Shown here piece by piece: positions 34,674 through 44,193 of a stretch of DNA of 64,000 bases. Position numbers and translations under genes: made by a program. Source of the DNA: Ruminococcus sp. (GTDB taxonomy: Bacteria; Bacillota_A; Clostridia; Oscillospirales; Ruminococcaceae); assembly GCA_017536105.1 (NCBI GenBank), contig JAFXRZ010000008.1:71328-135327 (forward strand), read 5' to 3'. Every line of letters begins with the position of its first letter. Within the stretch, counting starts at the first letter, position 1. The notes below the pieces were generated by a model. It was not told where the DNA came from. It worked only from the letters and a program-made list of their open reading frames with translations, and ran no database searches.

Positions 34674-35372
34674 CTATACCTCCGAAATATCGTCGTCTTC
34701 ATCGTTTTCCTGTTCCGAGCCGGGCTTGATGACCGAATATATCTTCCAGTCGTCATCCTCGTTTATCTTCGCAAGATAGAATCTCCAGCCCTTGTTTTCG
34801 CCGTCAAGCTCCTTGTCGCCTGCGCCGAAATGGCTGGTGTATCTGAAATCTACTTCAAAAGCCGCCCTGTCATAGCAGCCGCCGTAACGCCAGTCGTCCT
34901 CGCTGAGCTTCTTGACCCCTGTCAGCTTTATGGAGCACAGCAGGTCAAGATCCATTACATAGTTCTTTGACACCGATGCCGCCGAGCCTGAATCCGGCAG
35001 GGCTGCAAGCTGCATACCCACGTTGTTGCCGTCGTCCCAGTAGCTGAAATATTGCCTAAGGGTCTCCTCGGCTGTCATTCCCGAGGGCAGCTTTGTATCT
35101 GCGCATTTGTCTATCATCGAATGAACGTGCACAACGAGAGACACCGTCGTTATAGCCGCTGCGGCCAAGATCCCCGTCAGCACATACATGATGATATGCA
35201 GCACTTTCGAGCGCTTTGCAGGCTTGGCTTCTGCTTCCGTGCTTTCAGCTTCGCCGTCGGCAGCTGTTTCTTCCTCGGGCTTTTCTTCGTTAGCCTGCTC
35301 TGTTTCTTTTATTTCCTCTGCCGCTTCCTCTTTCAAAACAGCGGCTTCTTTCAGGATCTCTTTCTCTTCCAT
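34674..35372 (-). CDS. unknown single-pass membrane protein with acidic cytoplasmic tail
   Basis: A 232-residue protein with about 65 Glu/Ala/Lys-rich cytoplasmic residues, one membrane helix (LHIIMYVLTGILAAAAITTV) and an outer domain of about 140 residues (AEETLRQYFSYWDDGNN...). The outer domain has the look of small stress or NTF2-like beta domains, but I do not assign it. I start at ATG 35372 behind AAGGGG. It lies between the GHL10 protein and the esterase with short gaps, so envelope assembly is a reasonable context. Confidence 0.72.
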   Translation of the reverse strand: MEEKEILKEAAVLKEEAAEEIKETEQANEEKPEEETAADGEAESTEAEAKPAKRSKVLHIIMYVLTGILAAAAITTVSLVVHVHSMIDKCADTKLPSGMTAEETLRQYFSYWDDGNNVGMQLAALPDSGSAASVSKNYVMDLDLLCSIKLTGVKKLSEDDWRYGGCYDRAAFEVDFRYTSHFGAGDKELDGENKGWRFYLAKINEDDDWKIYSVIKPGSEQENDEDDDISEV

Positions 35373-35392
35373 AATTCCCCTTAGATCAAAAA

Positions 35393-36982
35393 TCAATAGT
35401 ATCCGAGCTCTGTTGTTATGGCGGCTCGTTCGTCGGCGAGCTTGCCCTCGTAGCCGCTTTCCGGCATGAACAGGCTCGAATAGCTGTAGAGTGCCACTCC
35501 GTCAGCTCCGTAGGAATAGCTGTCGTGTATCTGCTTTGCGATGATATTGCTCGTTGACGAATACTCGCTGACGAGCATTATGTTTGCCGGAGCTATGCCT
35601 ATGTACATGGAAGCTCCGCTGTGACGCGGCATATTCAGCCACTGGCTCAGCGTCGAAAGGAAAGGCCTGTACTGGTTGCTGTAGCCGAAATATATCTGCG
35701 GTGCGATATAGTCCAGGAAGCCGGGCTCTGACACCCATCTCTCCACATCCGCATACTGGGAGTAGTAATTCACTTCCACATTTCCGCCGGGAGCAACTCC
35801 GAACTGCACCGAAGGATCATAGGCCTTCACCGTGTTGTACATACCCCTCACGGTCTCGGAGCAGTTATAGAAACGCCATTCCTTAAGGGACATACCGTCG
35901 CCGTATTTTAGGTAGGCGGAGTCGTCGAAGGAAGCGTCTGTTGTGGGGTAGAAGTAGTCGTCGATGTTCACGCCGTCAACATCATATCTTGATACGATCT
36001 CCGCAACGCCGTTGTTGATGAGCTGCCTTACCTCGGGGATGCCGGGGTTCAGCCATACCCAGCCCGTCGAATCGACGTAGGTCATGTATTCGGGGTAAAG
36101 TCCCGGATAGCTGTACCACTGTCTTATGGTGCAGTCGGGCATCGCTGCGATGTTGTCCGGCTTGTCAACGCGGTAGGGATTGATCCAGGCGTGGACGGAA
36201 AGCCCGTACTGATGTCCCAGCTCCACCATGACCGCCAGGGGATCGTAGCCGGGGTCTTTTCCGGACGAGCCGGTTATCCACCGTGACCAGACAAAGAGAT
36301 CAGACTTGTAGAAAGCGTCGCTGAAAGCTCTTGTGTGAACATACAGCGTGTTTATCCCCAGGTCCTTTGCGTTCTGGCAGAGGGTCGAGAAGTTATTTCG
36401 GAAGTTCTGTTCTCCGCCGCCGGACATCAGCTCCGAAAGGGTCATGCAGGTGACCCACATGGCCTTCTGCTGCATATAGTTGAGCCTGTCTCCCGAGATC
36501 CTGGAGTCTCCGCGCTGGCTTTCCGAACTCTCAACGGGAGTCTGCTCCTCTTCCTCTTCGGGTTCTTCCTCCTCGGGAGGTATCTCCTCGGGAGCTGTTG
36601 TGATCGTTGTGGTCGTGGTCTTCTTTTTCTTCTTTTTTGTAGTTGTTTCTTCCGGCTCCGGTTCTTCGGGAGCTGTTGTGGTCGTTTCCTTTTTTGTCTT
36701 CTTTTTCTCTTCCTTTTTCTTATCCTCCGAGAGCTTCACAAGCTCCTCGCTGTCCAGAGTCGTCACGGTAAGTGTGAACTCCGGCTCGACGGTGGTGACG
36801 GTTGTGGTCGCAGGTGCGGAGGCGGGGACAGCTGTTTCGGTGACAGTCTCCACAGCCGTCTGAACAGGCTCGGCTGTTTTGATGGGGCTTTCGCCGGCTG
36901 TCCGGGAAGCGATACCGGGAGCGAGCAGCGCAAATACAACAGCCGACAGCATAGCGGCTGCGCTTTTCAGCTTGTATCTCAT
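35393..36982 (-). CDS. secreted GHL10-type glycoside-hydrolase-like protein
   Basis: A 529-residue exported protein. Signal peptide at 1-30, then a long low-complexity linker of Thr, Glu, Pro and Lys at about 35-155 (runs of K and of T), then the GHL10 (DUF187, YngK-like) domain from about 170: AMWVTCMTLSEL, LGINTLYVHTRAFSDAFYKS, VHAWINPYRVDKP, DGVNIDDYFYP and YIAPQIYFGY. These carry conserved acidic residues of a (beta/alpha)8 enzyme proposed to act on cell-wall glycans. The substrate is not established. The linker suggests display at a distance from the membrane. Confidence 0.87.
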   Translation of the reverse strand: MRYKLKSAAAMLSAVVFALLAPGIASRTAGESPIKTAEPVQTAVETVTETAVPASAPATTTVTTVEPEFTLTVTTLDSEELVKLSEDKKKEEKKKTKKETTTTAPEEPEPEETTTKKKKKKTTTTTITTAPEEIPPEEEEPEEEEEQTPVESSESQRGDSRISGDRLNYMQQKAMWVTCMTLSELMSGGGEQNFRNNFSTLCQNAKDLGINTLYVHTRAFSDAFYKSDLFVWSRWITGSSGKDPGYDPLAVMVELGHQYGLSVHAWINPYRVDKPDNIAAMPDCTIRQWYSYPGLYPEYMTYVDSTGWVWLNPGIPEVRQLINNGVAEIVSRYDVDGVNIDDYFYPTTDASFDDSAYLKYGDGMSLKEWRFYNCSETVRGMYNTVKAYDPSVQFGVAPGGNVEVNYYSQYADVERWVSEPGFLDYIAPQIYFGYSNQYRPFLSTLSQWLNMPRHSGASMYIGIAPANIMLVSEYSSTSNIIAKQIHDSYSYGADGVALYSYSSLFMPESGYEGKLADERAAITTELGYY

Positions 36983-37005
36983 CTGCTCTCACTCCGTTTC
37001 GTTTT

Positions 37006-38622
37006 TTATTCGATGAAGGACTTCATGCCGTGTTCGCGGCGGTAGTCCAGATATTCTTCGTATGTTCCCTCGCGGCAGATACAGCCGTCGGGGGTGATCT
37101 CGATTATCTTGTTTGCAACGGTCTGCATGATCTCGTGGTCGTGGGAAGCGAAGATAACTACTCCCTTGAAATCCCTGAGTCCGTTGTTCACGGCGGTTAT
37201 CGACTCCAGGTCCAGGTGGTTGGTGGGCCTGTCCAGAAGAAGCACGTTCGAGCCGAACAGCATCATCCTCGAGAACATACACCTTACCTTTTCTCCTCCC
37301 GAAAGCACATCTACCTTCTTGTAGATGTCGTCGCCCGAGAAGAGCATCTTCCCGAGGAAGCCCCTCAGGAACGTATCCGTCACCTCGGTGGTGGAATACT
37401 GCCTTATCCAGTCAACGATAGTCATATCGCAGCCGTTGAAGAAGGCGCTGTTGTCCTTGGGGAAGTAGGAACGGGATGTGGTCGAACCCCATTTTATGCT
37501 GCCCTCGTCGGGCTCCGTGTTCTCGGCAAGGATCTCGAAAAGTGCTGTTATAGCCTGCTCGCTCTCGCCGATGAATGCCACCTTGTCTGTGCGTCCGAGG
37601 GTGAAGGTGATGTTGTTCAGAAGCTTCTCGCCGTCAACGGTCTTGGAAAGCCCCTCGACCTTGAGTATCTCCTTGCCGGGCTCTCTGTCCATTTCAAATC
37701 CGACGTAGGGGTATTTTCTCGACGAAGCAGGCATCTCTTCAACTGTCAGCTTGTCAAGGAGCTTGCGGCGTGAAGTCGCCTGCTTGGACTTGGACTTGTT
37801 TGCCGAAAAGCGGTTGATGAATTCCTGCAGCTCTTTTATCTTTTCCTCGGCCTTCTTGTTCTGCTGCTTTATCATCCTCTGCATCAGCTGAGAGGACTCG
37901 TACCAGAACTCGTAGTTGCCGACATACATTTTTATCTTGGTGTAGTCGATATCCACGATGTGGGTGCAGACGTTATTGAGGAAGTGTCTGTCGTGGGAAA
38001 CGACGAGCACCGTGCCGAAGTATTCCGAAAGGAAATCCTCGAGCCAGCGTATAGCGTCAATATCCAGGTGGTTTGTAGGCTCGTCAAGCAGGATGATATC
38101 CGGGTTGCCGAACAGAGCCTGAGCCAGCAGCACCTTGACCTTTTCGTTGCCCGAGAGGGAAGACATCTGGGAATAGAGTATCTCCTCCGGCAGCCCGAGC
38201 CCCTGGATGAGCTTCGAGGCATCGCTCTCAGCCTCCCAGCCGTTGAGCTCTGCAAACTCGCTTTCCAGCTCACCTGCGCGGTCTCCGTCCTCCTCGCTGA
38301 AATCCTCTTTGGCGTAGAGCGCGTCCTTTTCCTGCATTATATCGTAGAGCCTTTTGTTTCCCATTATCACGGTGTCGAGGACGTTGTACTCATCAAAAGC
38401 GAAGTGGTCCTGCCTGAGTACAGACATTCTCGTTCCCTTGTCGATAATGACCTCGCCCTTTGTAGGCTCGATCTCTCCGCAGAGGATCTTCAAAAACGTA
38501 CTTTTTCCGGCACCGTTCGCACCGATTATGCCATAGCAATTACCGCCTGTAAATTTCAGGTCGGCGTCCTTGAACAGCAGCTGTCCTCCGAAAGACAGAG
38601 TCAGTTCGTTTACAGTTATCAT
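37006..38622 (-). CDS. ABC-F family ATPase with a degenerate second nucleotide-binding domain
   Basis: A 538-residue protein with two ABC domains in one chain and no membrane segment, resembling the YkpA/YbiT branch of ABC-F ribosome-associated ATPases. The first domain is intact: IGANGAGKST (Walker A), LSGNEKVKVLL and DIILLDEPTNHLD. The second has lost key residues: Walker A reads GESEQAIT, without the Lys, and the Walker B/E pair reads LLLDRPTNHLD, with Arg in place of the catalytic Glu. It may retain one active site only. It is the first gene of a probable operon ending with the YfhO gene. Confidence 0.88.
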   Translation of the reverse strand: MITVNELTLSFGGQLLFKDADLKFTGGNCYGIIGANGAGKSTFLKILCGEIEPTKGEVIIDKGTRMSVLRQDHFAFDEYNVLDTVIMGNKRLYDIMQEKDALYAKEDFSEEDGDRAGELESEFAELNGWEAESDASKLIQGLGLPEEILYSQMSSLSGNEKVKVLLAQALFGNPDIILLDEPTNHLDIDAIRWLEDFLSEYFGTVLVVSHDRHFLNNVCTHIVDIDYTKIKMYVGNYEFWYESSQLMQRMIKQQNKKAEEKIKELQEFINRFSANKSKSKQATSRRKLLDKLTVEEMPASSRKYPYVGFEMDREPGKEILKVEGLSKTVDGEKLLNNITFTLGRTDKVAFIGESEQAITALFEILAENTEPDEGSIKWGSTTSRSYFPKDNSAFFNGCDMTIVDWIRQYSTTEVTDTFLRGFLGKMLFSGDDIYKKVDVLSGGEKVRCMFSRMMLFGSNVLLLDRPTNHLDLESITAVNNGLRDFKGVVIFASHDHEIMQTVANKIIEITPDGCICREGTYEEYLDYRREHGMKSFIE

Positions 38623-38680
38623 TTCATACTCTCCTTAATCATCGACTTTCCTTCGACTCTTCAAATTATCAGTACCTTTT

Positions 38681-38709
38681 ATTATAACACGTTTTTCTGA
38701 TTTTGGCAA
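38681..38709 (-). promoter_or_regulatory. sigma-A-type promoter for the ABC-F operon
   Basis: On the minus strand TTGCCA, 17 bases, TATAAT, 59 bases before the ATG at 38622. Confidence 0.8.
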
Positions 38710-38765
38710 TACCCAATTTTTCGGCAGGCGTTTTCGCAGACTCCGCCTGCTTCAACCGCTTGGCG

Positions 38766-38804
38766 TTAAAAACGGCACCCCACAGTTTTCCGTGAGGTGC
38801 CGTT
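38766..38804 (-). terminator. terminator of the LCP gene
   Basis: On the minus strand AACGGCACC pairs with GGTGCCGTT and T's follow (TTTTTAA). It lies 8 bases past the LCP stop. Confidence 0.85.
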
Positions 38805-38812
38805 CGTTAGTT

Positions 38813-40702
38813 CTAAAATGCGTTGTAGTTGCTGCTGTTGTTTCCGTATCGGTACTGGTCTTCGTAGTCTATCCAGTTTCCGTTGTCATCGTAGTATCCG
38901 TTGTGATCGTAGGGGTTCGAGCTCGGCGTTGTGTCGTTCTCGTCGCGGCTGTCTTCTTCGATCACCGTCGTTCCGTAGATCATCTGCTGTACTATCCTTG
39001 CGTTAGCTCTCAGGTCTGCCAGCAGCACCGACTTGTGGTCAACAAAGTGTCCCGAGAATGTTTCCTCGGCAGGTATCTGTACCTGCTGTATCTCGTAACC
39101 CATATACTCGAAGGCGTGCAGCAGCAGCGAAGCAGTTTCTCCTTCTTCAAGGTCGGTGTAGGTGTCGGGAAGTATCTTGTCGGCAAGCTCCTTGAGCTGC
39201 ATGAGCGATGCTCCCTTTGCCTTCTTGATTATCAGCGAGATAACTTCTCTCTGTCTTGCGGTCCTTCCGAAGTCTGCGTACTTCGTTCCCTTGTCGATGT
39301 GTCTCAGTCTTGCATAAGCAAGCGCCTGGTTTCCGTTGCAGTGAACGATCTCGCCCTCTTCGCTGAGCTCCGGCAGGTAGTCGGTTCCCCAGTCGTTGCC
39401 GAGGATCGCGTTCTGCTCGTCCAGGGGATTTTCCATACCTCTGGTATTATCGCCGTCGGGGTTGTTCGTTCTCTCGTTCAGATAACCGTGAGCCTCGTCG
39501 TTGGTGATCTCGATATCGAGTCCGCCGAGAGTATCGACTATCTCAACGAACTGGTTGAAGTTCACTATTACATATCTGTCGATCTTTACCGCGAAATACT
39601 GCTGGATAGTATCCTTCAGAGTTGTTATGCCGCTGAGGTAGTAGGCTGCATTTAGTCTGTCGGAAGCATCGATATCCGGGATATACAGGTACAGGTCGCG
39701 CATGAACGAGGTCATGGTTATGGTACCGAGCCTCTTGTTCAGCGAGATCAGCATCATAACGTCGGTATTTCCGCGGACTTCCTCGGAGCCGGAACGCAGG
39801 TCCTCGCCGACGAGCAGCACGTTGAACACATCCTGGTCGCTCATTATGTCTGTAGCATTCCGTTCAAGCTCTTCTTTAAGGCGTCTTTCCTCTTCCTCCG
39901 GGTCAAAGGTGTCGGACATATTCGGGTCGGTATCCGCATAGCTCATGGGAGCTGACGGGTCTGCACGGCTGTCCTCGCCTGCGAGCTTCCCGAAATAGAA
40001 GTGGAAGATCAGGAATATCACCAGCGCTATCAGGCAAAGCCCGAGGAAGACTGTTCCTGCGATAAAGAGTATCTTCTGTTTTGTGGTGAGCTTTTTCTTT
40101 TTGCCCTTGCCGTTCTTTCCGCCGGAGGTCTTTTTGCCCTGGCTCGAGCTTCCGGCAGTTTTGCTGCGGCTGCTCTGTTTTCCGTTTTCGGGTCTTATAT
40201 TTTTCGGATGGCCGTTCTTTGTATGCTGGCCGTTCCTTGCACGGTTCCCGTTTCCGGCACCGGCGGGTCTTTTTCTCTGAGCCGGTCTGTGCTCGGGGTC
40301 ACGAGCTGCGGCAGCTGCGATCTTTTCCTTGGGCACAGGCTTTATTTCGTCATCTATCTTTTCCGAAGGCTTTTTTTCAGGCTCTTCGTCCTTGATCTCC
40401 GGCTTTTCGCTGCGGTCGGGTCTCGGGAGCTCTTCCTTCTCGGGCTCGGGCTCTTTGGGAGCTTCTGCCTTTTCGGGGACATCCTTCATTTCTGTACTTG
40501 CTGCAAGTGCCCGTTCTTTTTTCTTTGCCATTGCAGCCGAGATGATATCTCCGAGATCGCTCTCGCCGTTATCCGCATCAGAGGGAACTTCGGCAGGCTC
40601 TTCCGTCTGCTGCTCCCGCTGTTTTTTCTTGCTTATCGCAGCGGAGATTATCTGTTCAAGCTCGTCGTCCTCCGAGCCAATCAGTTTATTCTTGTCTGAC
40701 AT
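38813..40702 (-). CDS. LytR-CpsA-Psr (LCP) family wall-polymer transferase with long N-terminal tail
   Basis: A 629-residue membrane protein that joins anionic polymers to peptidoglycan. The first 215 residues are a cytoplasmic Glu/Lys/Pro-rich tail with two similar motifs (IISAAISKKKQR and IISAAMAKKKER), then one membrane helix (ILFIAGTVFLGLCLIALVIF) and the LCP domain at about 320-560 (NVLLVGEDLRSG, RGNTDVMMLISLN, SFMRDLYLYIP, NQALAYARLRHID, TARQREVISLI). Arg and Asp residues of the polyprenyl-phosphate site are present. I start at ATG 40702 with AGAGAGG before it. The long cytoplasmic tail is unusual for the family and may contact kinases or the division machinery. Confidence 0.9.
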   Translation of the reverse strand: MSDKNKLIGSEDDELEQIISAAISKKKQREQQTEEPAEVPSDADNGESDLGDIISAAMAKKKERALAASTEMKDVPEKAEAPKEPEPEKEELPRPDRSEKPEIKDEEPEKKPSEKIDDEIKPVPKEKIAAAAARDPEHRPAQRKRPAGAGNGNRARNGQHTKNGHPKNIRPENGKQSSRSKTAGSSSQGKKTSGGKNGKGKKKKLTTKQKILFIAGTVFLGLCLIALVIFLIFHFYFGKLAGEDSRADPSAPMSYADTDPNMSDTFDPEEEERRLKEELERNATDIMSDQDVFNVLLVGEDLRSGSEEVRGNTDVMMLISLNKRLGTITMTSFMRDLYLYIPDIDASDRLNAAYYLSGITTLKDTIQQYFAVKIDRYVIVNFNQFVEIVDTLGGLDIEITNDEAHGYLNERTNNPDGDNTRGMENPLDEQNAILGNDWGTDYLPELSEEGEIVHCNGNQALAYARLRHIDKGTKYADFGRTARQREVISLIIKKAKGASLMQLKELADKILPDTYTDLEEGETASLLLHAFEYMGYEIQQVQIPAEETFSGHFVDHKSVLLADLRANARIVQQMIYGTTVIEEDSRDENDTTPSSNPYDHNGYYDDNGNWIDYEDQYRYGNNSSNYNAF

Positions 40703-40787
40703 TTGCAACCTCTCTTTTGCTGTCGGGCGGTCTTTTTGCCCTGTGTCGTTATGTCCGGTGCTGTCCGAACACAACACCGCATCTTAT

Positions 40788-40816
40788 ATTATATACTATT
40801 CTTTCCGAAATTACAA
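40788..40816 (-). promoter_or_regulatory. sigma-A-type promoter for the LCP gene
   Basis: On the minus strand TTGTAA, 17 bases, TATAAT, 85 bases before the ATG. Together with the terminator at 40945 it accounts for the 302-base gap 40703-41004. Confidence 0.8.
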
Positions 40817-40944
40817 CACTATTCCAAATATTTTTAAAATTTTTTCAATATGTCGCACCAAGCCGAACTTACCCGGCTGCATATTTGGTAAAGTTCGATA
40901 AATAAAGCTCCTCCGGCTGGTATAATAAGGAATTTCAGAGGCAC

Positions 40945-40980
40945 AAAAAAGGCACCTGCGCCGTTTTTGGCGCAAGTGCC
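40945..40980 (-). terminator. terminator of the cellobiose phosphorylase operon
   Basis: On the minus strand GGCACTTGCGCC pairs with GGCGCAGGTGCC around a short A/C loop and is followed by TTTTTT. Confidence 0.92.
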
Positions 40981-41004
40981 TGAGCTGTCAGAACTCTGAG
41001 CTCA

Positions 41005-43458
41005 TCAGCCGAGAACTACCTCGACCTCATGCTCTGTGCCTGCATCGAATACGGGAAGAACGTTTCCGTTGATCTTAACGCCGTCAACAACAACGCTCTT
41101 TACGCCCTTGCTTACATGATCGGGGTTCTTGATGGTGATGTTGTAGGTGTTGCCGCGGAACTTTCTTGTCAGCTTGTAGCCGTCCCAAGCCTCGGGGATG
41201 GAAGGATCGACTTTCAGTCCGTTGTAGTCGGGGACCATTCCGAGGATGTACTGCGAGATAGCAACGAAGTTCCAGGAAGCAGTACCTGTCAGCCAGCTGT
41301 TCTTGGCTTCGCCGTGTCTCTTGGCGTCCTTGCCTGCGATCATCTGAGCATAAACATAGGGCTCAGTCCTGTGCAGGTCGGAGATATCCTCAAGATATGC
41401 CGGAGCGATCTTGGAGTAATACTCGAATGCCTGATCTCCGCGGCCGATAGCAGCCTCAGCGCAGATTATCCAAGCGTTGTTGTGGCAGAAGATACCTGCG
41501 TTCTCCTTGTAGCCGCCGGGATAGGTCGAGATCTCGCCGTACTCTTTATAATACTTTGTGAATGCCGGATTGTTAAGCACAAGACCGTACTTGGAATCAA
41601 GGTACTTCTTGACGCTGTTCATCGTGATAACGTCCTTGCCGCTTTCCTTGCCGAGTCCGCCCATTACAGCGAAGCCCTGAGGCTCGATGAAGATCTTGCC
41701 TTCCTCGCACTCCTTGGAGCCCACCTTCTTGCCGAAGTCGTCGTAAGCACGGATGAACCATTCGCCGTCCCAGCCGTAGTCGAGAGTAGCCTTGTTCATC
41801 TTGTCGATCTCAGCCTGTGCAGCAGCAGCCTCGTCGTCGAGTCCCTTATACTTGCAGAGTGCAACGTACTCGGGTCCGATGAAGCTCATCATTGCAGCCA
41901 CCATCACGGATTCTGCGATCTGGCTGAACTTCTTCTCGCCGTACTTGGGAGAAGTATAGGTCTGGAAGCTCTCGCCCGGTGTGTCGGAATGGCAGGAGAG
42001 GTTCAGGCAGTCGTTCCAGTCAGCTCTCATTGCAAGAGGCAGACCGTGAGGTCCTACGAACTTGGCAACGTGCCAGAAGCTCATCTTCAGGTGGTGCATC
42101 ATGCTCTGAGCCTTGCTCTCGTCGTTGTCGTAGGGCACCTGCTCGTCCAGGATGCTGTAGTCGCCTGTCTCCTTTATGTACTGAGCTGTGGAGAGGATCA
42201 TCCACAGCGGGTCATCCGAGAAGTCGCCGCCGATAGCGTCGTTGCCCTTCTTGGTGAGAGGCTGATACTGGTGATAGCAGCCGCCGTCCTCAAACTGTGT
42301 TGCAGCGAGGTCGAGGATACGCTCTCTTGCTCTGTCGGGGATCTGGTGAACGAAGCCCAGGAGGTCCTGGTTGGAATCGCGGAAGCCCATGCCTCTGCCG
42401 ATACCGCTCTCGAAGTAGGAAGCGGATCTGGACATATTGAATGTTACCATGCACTGATACTGGTTCCAGATATTTACCATCCTGTTGAGCTTGTCGTCGG
42501 CAGTCTCAACATGATACTGGGAAAGCAGACCGTCCCAGTAAGCCTTGAGCTCTGCCAGAGCGGCGTCAGCCTTCTCGGCGGTGTTCATCGACTCGATCAT
42601 GGCGTAAGCCTTGGACTTGTTCATGCTGCCGTCAGCGTTCCACTTGTCTGTGCCGTTCTCAACGTAGCCCAGGAGGAAGACAAGGCTCTTCTCTTCGCCG
42701 GCTGCAAGGGTGATGTCGAGGCAGTGGGAAGCAACGGGGCTCCAGCCGTCGGCAACGGAATTCTGAGGTTTGCCCTCGAAAACGGTGCCGGGATTTGCAA
42801 AGCCGTTGTAGATGCTGCCCATAAAGGTCTCTCTGTCGGTGTCGAAGCCGCAGATGTCGGCATTAACGGTATAGAATGCAAAATGATCGCGGCGCTCTTT
42901 ATACTCGGTCTTGTGGAATATGGTGGAGCCTTCGATCTCAACTTCACCGGTGTTGAAGTTTCTCTGGAAATTCTCGCCGTCGTCGGAAGCATTCCAGAGG
43001 CACCACTCGAGGAAGGAGAAGAGCTTGAAGCTCTTAGCCTTATCAGAAGTGTTCTTGAGGACTACCTTCTGAACTTCGCCGTTAAAATTCTGGGGAACGA
43101 AGAAGCTGACCTCAGCCGAAAGGCCGTTCTTTTCGCCCTTGATAACGGTGTAGCCGATACCGTGGCGGCAGGAATAGCCGTCGAGCTCGGTCTTAACAGG
43201 GCTCCAGCCCGGAGACCAAACGCACTCGCCGTCATTGATATAGAAATACTTGCCACCCATATCGACGGGAACGTTATTATAGCGATAGCGGGTTATTCTC
43301 CTGAGACGTGCGTCCTTGAAGAAGCTGTAGCCTCCTGCTGTATTGGAGATGAGCGAGAAAAACTCCTGTGTTCCGAGGTAGTTGATCCAGGGATAGGGAG
43401 TTCTCGGGTTGGTGATGACATATTCCTTGTTTACGTCATCGAAGAAACCGAATTTCAT
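41005..43458 (-). CDS. GH94 cellobiose phosphorylase
   Basis: An 817-residue enzyme that splits cellobiose with phosphate to alpha-glucose 1-phosphate and glucose, saving ATP in cellulose-degraders. The start [20 protein letters not shown] and [10 protein letters not shown] are typical of the family. The catalytic acid Asp lies in [17 protein letters not shown], and PWNDCLN-like and [14 protein letters not shown] blocks fit the (alpha/alpha)6 domain. No signal peptide is present, so it acts in the cytosol on imported cellobiose. I start at ATG 43458 with AAAGGTGG 8 bases upstream. It is the last gene of a three-gene operon. Confidence 0.93.
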   Translation of the reverse strand: MKFGFFDDVNKEYVITNPRTPYPWINYLGTQEFFSLISNTAGGYSFFKDARLRRITRYRYNNVPVDMGGKYFYINDGECVWSPGWSPVKTELDGYSCRHGIGYTVIKGEKNGLSAEVSFFVPQNFNGEVQKVVLKNTSDKAKSFKLFSFLEWCLWNASDDGENFQRNFNTGEVEIEGSTIFHKTEYKERRDHFAFYTVNADICGFDTDRETFMGSIYNGFANPGTVFEGKPQNSVADGWSPVASHCLDITLAAGEEKSLVFLLGYVENGTDKWNADGSMNKSKAYAMIESMNTAEKADAALAELKAYWDGLLSQYHVETADDKLNRMVNIWNQYQCMVTFNMSRSASYFESGIGRGMGFRDSNQDLLGFVHQIPDRARERILDLAATQFEDGGCYHQYQPLTKKGNDAIGGDFSDDPLWMILSTAQYIKETGDYSILDEQVPYDNDESKAQSMMHHLKMSFWHVAKFVGPHGLPLAMRADWNDCLNLSCHSDTPGESFQTYTSPKYGEKKFSQIAESVMVAAMMSFIGPEYVALCKYKGLDDEAAAAQAEIDKMNKATLDYGWDGEWFIRAYDDFGKKVGSKECEEGKIFIEPQGFAVMGGLGKESGKDVITMNSVKKYLDSKYGLVLNNPAFTKYYKEYGEISTYPGGYKENAGIFCHNNAWIICAEAAIGRGDQAFEYYSKIAPAYLEDISDLHRTEPYVYAQMIAGKDAKRHGEAKNSWLTGTASWNFVAISQYILGMVPDYNGLKVDPSIPEAWDGYKLTRKFRGNTYNITIKNPDHVSKGVKSVVVDGVKINGNVLPVFDAGTEHEVEVVLG

Positions 43459-43515
43459 AGAAATTCCACCTTTCATAAGTTATGTATAAAAATTTATTTC
43501 CATAAATTATTACCG

Positions 43516-44184
43516 TTATTTACTGAAGCCTACGCTTTCATAGATCACCGAGTATTCATAGTAGGTGACGTCGATCTCGGAGCTGTATAGAGCGGCATCG
43601 CTGTATCCGCCGTATTCCGATCCGTCGATGAGACGCCAACTCCTCGAAAGATAGGTCTTGTTCGAGGGAGTGGGTTCGCCGTCTTTGAGCTCGCTGTATT
43701 TTTCCTTCGGGATAACGAGAACGATACTGTCAGAGGAGCCTTCTTCGTCGAACACCAGCAGGCATTTGCCGTCCTGCATACACGTCACATAGCTGCTTAC
43801 GGTGACTTCCGTGGGGTGTTTCAGCTCGGAGCTTATCTTTATAACTGCGCTTGCCGGAACGAATATCCCGTAAAGGACTATCAGCCCTGCGGCTATGGTG
43901 AATACCAGCTGAAAGATCGAGCTTTCGCGCCCTTTCCAGGTCTTTATCACCAGAAAGATAAATACCGCCAAAGCCACCAGAGAAAAGGCCAGCGTTGCGA
44001 TGTTTATGCTCTTAAAGCCTTCCACCGTAGCTTTTCCGCCGAGGAGATCGGCTTTGTCCAGCGCATCTTTCCTCAGCCAGCGAGCGATCAGATAAGTGAG
44101 GGCGAAGCCTGCAAAGAATGCAGCCCATTTTCTTTCTTCAAATCTCGTTTCCCGTATCTTATCGAGGTCAAAAAATCCGTCCAT
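43516..44184 (-). CDS. unknown membrane protein in the cellobiose operon
   Basis: A 222-residue protein with three hydrophobic helices (WAAFFAGFALTYLIARWL, INIATLAFSLVALAVFIFLV, LVFTIAAGLIVLYGIFVPAS) and then about 100 residues outside with a beta pattern. I do not recognise it. It is spaced 9 bases from the mutarotase-like gene and 57 from the phosphorylase gene, so it is probably transcribed with them. Confidence 0.75.
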   Translation of the reverse strand: MDGFFDLDKIRETRFEERKWAAFFAGFALTYLIARWLRKDALDKADLLGGKATVEGFKSINIATLAFSLVALAVFIFLVIKTWKGRESSIFQLVFTIAAGLIVLYGIFVPASAVIKISSELKHPTEVTVSSYVTCMQDGKCLLVFDEEGSSDSIVLVIPKEKYSELKDGEPTPSNKTYLSRSWRLIDGSEYGGYSDAALYSSEIDVTYYEYSVIYESVGFSK

Positions 44185-44193
44185 GCCGCTTGG

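Noticed and set aside
41029..43590. 853-codon plus-strand open frame
   Set aside because: It is antisense to the GH94 gene over its full length and has the low-complexity Val/Leu/Ala pattern of a shadow frame.
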